Source: Clostridia bacterium
Lineage (GTDB): Bacteria; Bacillota; Clostridia; Oscillospirales; Acutalibacteraceae
Reading direction: 5' to 3'
DNA: 5,160 bases
Assembly (NCBI GenBank): GCA_900755995.1
Contig: CAAEIM010000216.1
Coordinates: 1 to 5,160 of the forward strand
In this document: positions 1 through 5,160 of the stretch, one piece after another
How positions within the stretch are numbered: position 1 is the stretch's first letter
Layout of the letters: every line of letters begins with the position of its first letter
Notes under the pieces: model-generated
What the model was told of the DNA's origin: nothing
Seen by the model: only the letters and a program-made list of their open reading frames with translations
The model's database searches: none
Made by a program: the position numbers and the translations under genes

Positions 1-987
1 CCCCACCCAAAAAACCTCACCGCCGTTGATTCGGCTGCTTTTGAGCAGGGTGTTGTTATCAAGCATTGCTGCATCCCTCTGCGCCGAGCGCATCATATCC
101 GCCGTCAGCTTCGGTGCGTTTGAAGAGGCATAACGGGTATCATAGTCCGTGTCTACAATCTGTACTCCTATTGAACCGGCTTCAAACAGCGATTTGTAAC
201 CGGTATTGGTCTGGATAAGCCCGCACTGAATACAGCATTCCAATATTCCGGTGAACATCAGACACTGCGCCGCCGTGATGTCGCCGCCAATCATCCGCAG
301 CCATTCTACGCCGCTGACATATATCAAGGCATATACAATAGAAGCTGTTAACAGCAAGAACGGCAGATATTTTTTCCTTTGCGAGTGCCGGCACTTGATC
401 AACATGATGACAAATGCCGCAAAACCGCAAAGGATCTCCCACCCGAGTACAAAATAATACCCGAATGCATAATTCATGTTATTGTCCGTCCATTCCTTTC
501 CTTCCGGGAAAGCAAAAACAAGCTGATGAAAATCATTTGTCAGGACCAGCAACAAGCAAAACATCGTAGGGATATATAGCAGCAATGACCATTTCGGCAA
601 CTGAAAGCGTTCAGGCTTGCCGAGCGACACGGAAACATACACCGCAAGCAGGGGAATGAACAGCATCGGAAGATAGTACAGATACCATAAATACCGCGTT
701 ATACCAGGCTCGAATACGAAATAATATTTCATAGACCGCACAACGAACCAGAAAACCGACAGAACGGAAACGGCTGTAAGATAACTGCGTACCTGTGCCT
801 GAACGACCCTCTTTCTAACTGAAACACCCCAAGCCATATAAAGTCCGATATAAATCATAGTACGTATCAGTCCAAAAGTCACGGGGCAAATATTTAGCTT
901 TCCTAAAATACGGAAAACGATGGCGCAAACAATTAATAATGTAACAATGATCCCTGTGTTATTGTTCTTCTTAAGAAATTTTGTCAT
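1..987 (-). CDS. 7TM sensor histidine kinase, N-terminal part (runs off the left edge)
   Basis: This is an uninterrupted 329-codon frame from ATG at 987 to base 1; the kinase core lies outside the window. The translation has about seven hydrophobic segments (roughly residues 12-29, 37-57, 69-86, 99-121, 133-150, 177-197 and 207-225). A PAS-like stretch follows (about 253-292, containing SLFEAGSIGVQIVD). The segment LWYLYYLPMLFIPLL (100-114) and the motif NDFHQLVF (151-158) are, from family knowledge, typical of the clostridial histidine kinase N-terminal 7TM domain. By that family's role it should sense a signal at the membrane and phosphorylate a response regulator, which is not visible here. 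An in-frame ATG at 1050 would add 21 residues, but it lies only a few bases after the predicted -10 box, so 987 is preferred; the Shine-Dalgarno before 987 is weak. The family call is fairly secure, but kinase activity is inferred because the HisKA and ATPase regions are not seen. Confidence 0.82.
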   Translation of the reverse strand, partial: MTKFLKKNNNTGIIVTLLIVCAIVFRILGKLNICPVTFGLIRTMIYIGLYMAWGVSVRKRVVQAQVRSYLTAVSVLSVFWFVVRSMKYYFVFEPGITRYLWYLYYLPMLFIPLLAVYVSVSLGKPERFQLPKWSLLLYIPTMFCLLLVLTNDFHQLVFAFPEGKEWTDNNMNYAFGYYFVLGWEILCGFAAFVIMLIKCRHSQRKKYLPFLLLTASIVYALIYVSGVEWLRMIGGDITAAQCLMFTGILECCIQCGLIQTNTGYKSLFEAGSIGVQIVDTDYDTRYASSNAPKLTADMMRSAQRDAAMLDNNTLLKSSRINGGEVFWVG

Positions 988-1053
988 ACATCTCGTCTCG
1001 CTTTTCCCTGATAAAACGAATTTTCTATTTACTTGCAAATTTATATACATTAA

Positions 1054-1082
1054 ATTATATCATATATTCAGGAAATTTTCCA
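1054..1082 (-). promoter_or_regulatory. Predicted sigma-A promoter of the sensor kinase gene
   Basis: Read on the minus strand, a -35-like TGGAAA (1082-1077) is followed by a 17-bp spacer and a perfect -10 TATAAT (1059-1054). TG one base upstream makes an extended -10. Transcription would begin near 1047, giving a leader of about 60 nt before the ATG at 987. It lies in the AT-rich gap between the helix-turn-helix gene and the kinase gene, which suggests the kinase is transcribed separately from the conjugation genes. This is predicted from sequence alone. Confidence 0.6.
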
Positions 1083-1091
1083 TATCCAAGT

Positions 1092-1364
1092 TTAAACAAT
1101 GTCTGTGCGCTGTTTAAGTCTAAACAGCAATGTGCTTTTACCACCCTGTTCTCTATATCGTTGTTCTGTTTTTATTAACCCGGCTTTTTTCAAATCTCTA
1201 ATAGCTTTTCTTACTGTGGCAGGCGACAGCTTTGTGTCGCCTGCTATTGTATTTACGGAGGGGAAGCACTCGCCGTTTTTGTTTGCTCGGTCGTGGAGAT
1301 AGGTATAGACTGCTACGGCTCTGTGGGGTAAGTCCATTTGATAGAGATAAGTTAATTTACTCAT
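1092..1364 (-). CDS. Small winged helix-turn-helix DNA-binding protein
   Basis: This is a 90-aa protein. Residues 34-64 (FPSVNTIAGDTKLSPATV through KKAGLI) form a clear helix-turn-helix: a start helix, a recognition helix around LSPATVRKAIRDLKK, then a basic wing (65-83, ending STLLFRL). This fits the HTH_36 type of winged helix. Related proteins commonly follow the TraG/VirD4 gene in Tn1549-like conjugative elements of clostridia. The product is probably a cytoplasmic transcription regulator of the element, but its target cannot be read from the sequence. The start is well supported: CAGGAGGT lies 8 nt upstream (1380-1373), and the ATG sits inside the end of traG in an ATGAGTAA overlap, so translation is probably coupled. 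The fold call is firm and the role is inferred. Confidence 0.85.
   Translation of the reverse strand: MSKLTYLYQMDLPHRAVAVYTYLHDRANKNGECFPSVNTIAGDTKLSPATVRKAIRDLKKAGLIKTEQRYREQGGKSTLLFRLKQRTDIV
1109..1128. repeat. Perfect 8-bp inverted repeat with 4-nt spacer
   Basis: GCTGTTTA (1109-1116), AGTC, then TAAACAGC (1121-1128) form a perfect dyad. It lies within the last codons of the helix-turn-helix gene and 27 bp upstream of the predicted -35 of the kinase promoter. The palindrome GTTTAAAC follows at 1090-1097 and shares the TGTTTA/TAAAC core. No T-run follows on the minus strand, so it is unlikely to be an intrinsic terminator. A regulator-binding site is possible. Confidence 0.5.
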
Positions 1365-2111
1365 TGTCCAACACCTCCTGATGCGGTCTTTCTGTTCTGA
1401 TGACTACTTTTCTTTGCTTGTCTGCGTTCTGTTCAACGCTTGAATTTTTGGGTTCTTCTGTAGACTCATCTTCCTGTTCTGAATTAATTGCAACTTCACT
1501 GTCGGTCTGTTCCGCATTTGGTGAGGTCTTTAGATTTTCATTTTTCTTCTTTTCCTTACCGCTTGATTCATCAAAATCCGAATCAGTTACAGGCTGTTCA
1601 AGATATTGAGGATGGTATTCTTGTATTATGTTGTTGAACAACTCCGAACGGTTGGCATAGTGGACTTCACGGTTGCCGTTTTCCATGACTTCATACTTTT
1701 TCTCAAATTTTATACCCCATTTGAAAAACAACTTCAGCTTAACTTTCATAGGATAAAAGCCTGTTTTCATAACAACAAATGTGCCTTTCGGAAGTGACTT
1801 CAGCTCATCGGGAGTCATAAGAGGTCTTTCTATCATCTGCAAGGATTGTGACGGATCGTTCTTGCTTCTGCTGACGGAGCCTGACATTACTGTTCTTGAG
1901 CCGAGTGCTTTTGATAGCACTTCTGCACTTGTGCTGTTAGGAGCAAATCCGCCGAAGATGGTCAGCTGTGTGTTGTCGATGATAACATCTGCACCCTCTT
2001 TGCCGTAATTCTTCTCCAACTGTGCAAAAGATTGAATGATTGGTACTATCTGCAACCGCCTTGAACGGGAGGCAGAGAACATCATTTCGGCTGAATCAAT
2101 CTTTGGTAGAG
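1357..2111 (-). CDS. traG: VirD4/TraG-type conjugative coupling protein, exon 2 (C-terminal part)
   Basis: This is the 3' exon of the coupling protein. Its first two bases (2111-2110) join base 4039 of exon 1 to make a Thr codon, giving DEFGTLPKIDSAEMMFSASR across the junction. The exon encodes 250 further residues to TAA at 1359-1357. It contains the family-typical stretches MMFSASRSRRL, IIQSFAQLEKNYGKEGA, DNTQLTIFGGFAP and SKALGSRTVMSGSVSR, the C-terminal part of the RecA-like ATPase that follows Walker B. About the last 75 residues form a Ser/Glu/Lys/Asn-rich hydrophilic tail with no recognisable domain, probably disordered. The open frame extends back to 2145 only by reading into the intron, so the ATG there is not the real start. 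The stop overlaps the next gene's start by 8 bp. Confidence 0.92.
1373..1380 (-). promoter_or_regulatory. Strong Shine-Dalgarno for the HTH gene
   Basis: CAGGAGGT read on the minus strand lies 8 nt before the ATG at 1364 and inside the traG coding sequence. It fixes the start of the small helix-turn-helix protein and supports expression from the traG transcript. Confidence 0.8.
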
Positions 2112-2160
2112 ATTGCGATAGGTAAAGCTTTGATACTATCTCCACCTTTTCCCCCGCCTA
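2112..2160 (-). ncRNA. Group II intron domain VI and 3' splice site region
   Basis: This segment lies between domain V and the 3' splice junction and should contain domain VI with the branch-point adenosine. A stem can be drawn with GATAG pairing CTATC near the 3' end, but I could not assign a bulged A unambiguously 7-8 nt from the end. The position is firm; the fold and branch point are uncertain. Confidence 0.6.
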
Positions 2161-2195
2161 GCACCGTGCGTGAGCCTTTCGGACTCACACGGCGC
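2161..2195 (-). ncRNA. Group II intron domain V (catalytic hairpin)
   Basis: On the minus strand GCGCCGTG (2195-2188) pairs fully, with one G-U, to CACGGTGC (2168-2161). A two-base bulge CG separates this from an upper stem TGAG/CTCA capped by a GAAA-containing loop. This is the domain V architecture: about 34 nt, with a lower helix, a 2-nt 3' bulge and a GNRA-like loop. The catalytic triad position reads CGC rather than the commoner AGC, with a compensating G on the opposite strand. The hairpin appears intact, which argues that the ribozyme core is still preserved. Confidence 0.88.
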
Positions 2196-2249
2196 CCCAT
2201 CGATATTAATATTTCTGTTTATTTAGTGTTAACTTCAAAGTATAAAAAA

Positions 2250-3336
2250 TTAAATTGCAGTATTACCTGCTAAAACTCGAAACTTATTTATTTTATCAAG
2301 TTGAGACCTATCGGGTTTGATTTTATTTAGATATGTTTGTATAGTTTCTTTATTGGTTGCGTGTATAAGAATATGAATATCTTTATGGATAATTATTAAG
2401 TTTTTATACTTATCATCGCCACCCATACTTAACGGTTTTATATGGTGGCAATGTATTTCATCAATCCATAATGTGTTTCCTGTTACAGCACACTTTCCAT
2501 ATTGTGATGCATAAACAGAAACTCTATTATCCAAATATTCAACGCTTTTATCAGGCAGATAAGAAGTAGCTAACATATGAAGAACTTTTATAGTGTGTTC
2601 ATCAAATTTCAGGTTTTTATGAATTTCCTTCCTACCTTCTTTTGTATACTTACATATCCTAATCTTCTTGTACATAGGATTTTTAGTTTGGATATATCCT
2701 ATAGGACATATAGGTTCATCACAAATAAATCTTATCATTTTGCTTTTACCATATCTATCCGATATATACTTTCTCCCTATTGTACCTATTCTTTTAACTT
2801 GTTGTTTTAGCCGATTATATATTATTTTATTTATCTGATATTGAATTGCCATACAATCAATTGTAACTGCTGTGGCATATCTATAATAATTATGAATACC
2901 AAAAACCATTGAATTGTATCTTTTGATTTGCAATACTTTATCCCTCAAATCACCTGAATATTCTATTACTTTGATTTGATTTTTGAGTTTTTCTGTTTCA
3001 CTTTTTATAGCCTTATCAGACATATGTGACCTAACAACAAATCTATTACCTTTCTTAACTGCTTTTAATTTAAAACCCAAAAAGTCAGAATAACGCTTTT
3101 TTAGATTAACAACTTTTGACTTTTCTTCGCTTATTTCAAGTTTTAATCTGTCTTTCAACCACTTCTTTACAGCAATAAAAACCTTATCTGCATGCAAGTT
3201 TAATATTATTTTCATCTTTGATTAAATTCATAAGATTAGTAAAAATATAGTTATCCTTACTTTTTGCATATAGTTCATCAAAACACTCTTGCAGGTCATA
3301 ATATTCCGAATGTCTTAATTTTCTTTGCTTTGTCAT
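2250..3336 (-). pseudogene. ltrA: Group II intron reverse transcriptase/maturase with RT core deleted and frame broken
   Basis: Two fragments of one intron-encoded protein lie in different frames. The first (3336-3184) encodes 50 residues starting MTKQRKLRHSEYYDLQ and ending NIKLACR, the usual N-terminus through RT0, then stops. The second, read to TAA at 2252-2250, resumes at HADKVFIAVKKWLKDRLKL and continues through SEEKSKVVNLKKRYSDFLGF (RT7/thumb). Domain X (FGIHNYYRYATAV) follows, then PIGYIQTKNPMYKK, then an HNH endonuclease (EIHCHHIKPLSMGG, NLIIIHKDIHILIHA). RT1-RT6, including the YADD active site, are absent. The junction is near 3190-3197, and about 240 residues seem lost compared with LtrA-sized (about 600 aa) relatives. 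Reverse transcription and retrohoming by this copy should be impossible. A maturase-endonuclease fragment could still be made from ATG 3215, but no good Shine-Dalgarno precedes it. Confidence 0.9.
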
Positions 3337-3342
3337 AGGCAA

Positions 3343-3350
3343 CTCCCCCT
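3343..3350 (-). promoter_or_regulatory. Shine-Dalgarno of the intron ORF
   Basis: AGGGGGAG on the minus strand sits 6 nt before the ATG at 3336. It marks the original start of the intron-encoded protein and has survived although the ORF now stops after 50 codons. Confidence 0.7.
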
Positions 3351-3451
3351 TTCAGGTTTGTTTTTCTCGGATTTCTCCTAATCATACTCGAAGCTATGAT
3401 TATTAACACCTTAACAAAATATTAGTAACGACTTGTGGCTGTCCCTCCGTT

Positions 3452-3466
3452 TTCCATTACAGAAAA
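3452..3466 (-). repeat. 15-nt direct repeat in the intron, copy near the ORF
   Basis: TTCCATTACAGAAAA (plus-strand reading) is identical to 3886-3900. This copy lies inside a perfect 6-bp hairpin (3449-3467) with loop TGTAATG on the RNA strand, shortly upstream of the intron ORF. Confidence 0.7.
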
Positions 3467-3885
3467 CATCATAGGTAGTGCCACGACTTGACCCATAATC
3501 AAAACAGCTTATTTTTCTTCGTCTGTACCACATCTGTGTATTATGGGTTGCCACGTTCCGATAGTCCTATCTTTACATATATACTTAGGTGCCTTGCTCT
3601 AAGCCTGACAGCTTGATGATGCCTGTAACATCATAAGGTATTTCATATCGGAAAATCTTACTTTACCTCACTGTCACTGCACAAAGGCAGTCTATACATT
3701 TCTATATAGTCGAGTTTTAGACCCGTACATTCGCAGGTTTGTCAGACAATAATGTCATTCTCACCATATATATTTTATAGACCCCCGACCTATAGGATAC
3801 ATCATTTATCTCTAAACAACTTTCGTATCATACCTTGATATGACTTACGGTATCTCTCAGCCGACTTCACCGAGCTTCTGACAAA

Positions 3886-3900
3886 TTCCATTACAGAAAA
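3886..3900 (-). repeat. 15-nt direct repeat in the intron, copy in domain I
   Basis: This is an identical copy of the sequence at 3452-3466, located within the domain I region about 140 nt from the 5' splice site. Here the flanks do not extend the hairpin found around the other copy. The copies may be duplicated structural elements or chance. Confidence 0.65.
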
Positions 3901-4038
3901 TGCCAGTCGGAGTATTAGGGAAGGCGTTTCAAGGCGTTACCCTATCATTCCACCTTTCGGACTATCAGTTCTACTAAACAGAACTATATTACGTTCATAT
4001 TTTAGTGCCTAACCTTTTCAGTTAGGAACGTGTCGCAC

Positions 4039-5160
4039 TTCCAAATTCATCGCAGAAAAACACACAACGATTTTTCAGTACACCGCCGTTTTCATCTGCG
4101 ACTGAAAGTATTTCACGGTAGAGCTGTTGGATAATAAGCGAAACCATAAAGAAAGTGTTGGGGTTTTCCTCGGGCATTACAATGAATATCGCACACTTTT
4201 CATTACAGAATTTTTCAGCGTCTATCTCCGTATCAAAACACAAGAGCTGTTCCAACTCACTGTCAAGAAAAGCATTCAGCCTTGAAAGTGGCGTACTCAT
4301 AACGCTTGACATAGCTTGTTCAGCGGTATTTAGAGCCGCCCCTGCAAACCATTTTGCCTTATGGTCATCAGGAAGATAGTCCATTAAAAGCTGAAACTGA
4401 TTTTTGCCTTTCTTATTGGTCGGAGCAAGCAATTCCTGAATGATTTTGAATACCGAAACAATATGCCTTTCTTCGGGTTCGCAGAATTCTGAAACAAGCA
4501 GAATAGTTGCTGTTAAAAGTCCCTCTGCCGCATCATAGAAGTAAGCATTTTGTCCGAATGAAGCCGAGTCCATACCGGAAAGAATAATCGTTTTTGAAAT
4601 AATTTTTGCGTATTTTTCTGCCCTTGCCTTGTAAACAAGCTGTTCGGGATCGGCTTTGTATGAGTCCATATATTTATTCACAAGATGCAGAAGATTATTG
4701 CCGTGTGAGCGTGTGGGATTACGCAAATCTATAACAGAAATTTCGTAGCCATAATACTTTTCCGCAATCGTTCCGTAATTCCGAACAACATCTCCCTTTG
4801 TGTCGGTTACCATGAATGACATACCCGTAGCACAAGCATATTCAATGCAAGGATAAAGCCAAAATGCTGTCTTTCCGACACCCGCCGCACCAATCATCAG
4901 AGCATGAACATCTCCTGTATCAACCATTGCTGTTGTGGTGCTGACAGGTTCTTTTCGTGTGATTTCCTTTTTATTTTTCTTTTTCCTGAACAGATTTCTG
5001 AATTTTCTGAAAGCATAAAATACTTTGTGAGCAAGGTTAATCAGTCGACCTATTGTCCTGTTTTTACAACCGACAACGATTCCCTGTTGTGTTGGTCTGC
5101 TTTTCGGATTTTTTCTCCACTTGTTCGGCTGAAAATTTATGTGTTTGTAGGTTCTTTTTA
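4039..5160 (-). CDS. traG: VirD4/TraG-type conjugative coupling protein, exon 1 (N-terminus outside window)
   Basis: The coupling protein is a membrane-anchored hexameric ATPase that brings the relaxase-DNA complex to the type IV secretion channel. The frame is open from the right edge (first full codon at 5158) and gives 373 residues here. It starts with a basic linker (RPTQQGIVVG, then a Lys/Arg-rich run and EPVSTTTAMVDTGDVHAL). Walker A GAAGVGKT follows at residues 90-97 of the visible part. Family-typical FMVTDTKGD, VIDLRNPTR, NNLLHLVNKYMD, GQNAYFYDAAEGLL, HKAKWFAGAALNTAEQAM and LSRLNAFLDSE come next. Walker B VFFCDEFG ends at residue 373. The N-terminal membrane helices lie off the window. 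The ATG at 4927 is internal, because the conserved frame continues upstream of it. The exon ends at A 4039. Without splicing, translation adds SATRS and stops at 4024-4022. Confidence 0.93.

Larger units (their letters stand above)
2112..4038 (-). mobile_element. Group II intron (1927 bp) inserted in traG
   Basis: The 5' end reads GTGCGACACG (from 4038), matching the GUGYG start of group II introns. The 3' end reads GCAAT (to 2112), matching the terminal AY. Removing it exactly restores the conserved TraG sequence DEFG-T-LPKI, which fixes both boundaries. Inside are a long structured 5' region, a broken reverse transcriptase/maturase gene and a domain V hairpin, in the normal order. The intron is on the coding strand of its host gene, as splicing requires. 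It is noticeably more AT-rich than the exons. Bacterial introns that encode a full RT-maturase-endonuclease are usually around 2.5 kb or more; the shortfall here is explained by loss of the RT core. Family membership is secure, but the structural class is not assigned. Confidence 0.93.
3337..4038 (-). ncRNA. Group II intron ribozyme 5' part (domains I-III and start of IV)
   Basis: This is about 700 nt without any gene, between the 5' splice site and the intron ORF, where domains I-III belong. Several hairpins are visible on the minus strand. CCTAAC (4026-4021) pairs GTTAGG (4013-4008). GTTCT/AGAAC lies at about 3984-3969. GTTTTC/GAAAAC closes a 7-nt loop at 3467-3449. AATCATA/TATGATT lies at 3401-3380. 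A candidate EBS1, TTCCGA (3653-3648), can pair with the last six exon bases TTGGAA (4044-4039). Domain borders inside the region were not determined. Confidence 0.8.

Noticed and set aside
182..442. Minus-strand 86-codon open frame
   Set aside because: It is an alternative frame inside the sensor kinase gene with no recognisable motifs.
251..579. Plus-strand open frames over the left region
   Set aside because: They lie opposite a continuous minus-strand frame with clear membrane segments and family motifs, have no recognisable protein features, and overlap one another.
1109..1128. Intrinsic terminator for the traG-HTH operon
   Set aside because: The hairpin is AT-rich, lies inside the coding sequence and is not followed by a T-run on the minus strand.
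920..1178. Plus-strand hydrophobic small frames
   Set aside because: They arise from AT-rich promoter DNA and the reverse of the kinase start. No Shine-Dalgarno was seen that would support them.
2112..2145. Exon 2 translated from an ATG at 2145
   Set aside because: The first residues of that frame are encoded by intron domain VI sequence. The conserved protein begins at the splice junction at 2111.
3361..4020. Possible CRISPR or tandem repeat array in the gene-free stretch
   Set aside because: Only one pair of 15-nt repeats is present and there is no regular spacing. The region is explained by group II intron structure.
4022..4927. Complete 301-aa coupling protein from 4927 to 4022
   Set aside because: The conserved frame continues upstream to the window edge, and the last five residues come from intron sequence, so it is neither complete nor a natural end.

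Overview
The window looks like part of an integrative conjugative element (Tn1549/CTn-type) from a gut clostridium (Lachnospiraceae/Oscillospiraceae type). The reasons are the family-typical VirD4/TraG coupling protein, the small winged-helix gene overlapping its 3' end, the moderate GC content and the 7TM-type sensor kinase. No sequence search was possible, so the taxonomy is an inference. Every gene lies on the minus strand, so the biological reading order runs from 5160 down to 1.

Layout in transcription order. (1) 5160-4039: first exon of a VirD4/TraG type IV coupling protein, open at the window edge and ending just after the Walker B motif CDEFG. (2) 4038-2112: a 1927-bp group II intron inside a Thr codon. 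It starts GTGCG and ends AT, and it has a recognisable domain V. Joining base 4039 to base 2111 restores the conserved DEFGTLPKI reading frame. The intron-encoded protein is broken. Only the RT0 N-terminus (3336-3184) and, in another frame, the RT7/thumb, maturase X and HNH endonuclease parts (to 2250) remain. The catalytic reverse transcriptase core is gone. (3) 2111-1357: second TraG exon with a long hydrophilic tail. (4) 1364-1092: a 90-aa winged-helix protein overlapping traG by 8 bp. (5) 1082-1054: a good minus-strand promoter. (6) 987-1: the N-terminal 329 residues of a 7TM sensor histidine kinase, open at the left edge.

How the parts work together. TraG would carry the relaxase-DNA complex to the conjugation channel, but its ATPase is complete only if the intron is spliced out. 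Unspliced mRNA stops at codon TAA 4024-4022, six codons after CDEFG. Because the resident intron protein lacks its RT core, splicing, and therefore conjugation, may depend on the leftover maturase fragment or on an intact relative acting in trans. The sensor kinase has its own promoter and appears to be a separate regulatory module next to the conjugation genes. The most unusual content is this RT-deleted group II intron sitting in an essential ATPase motif.
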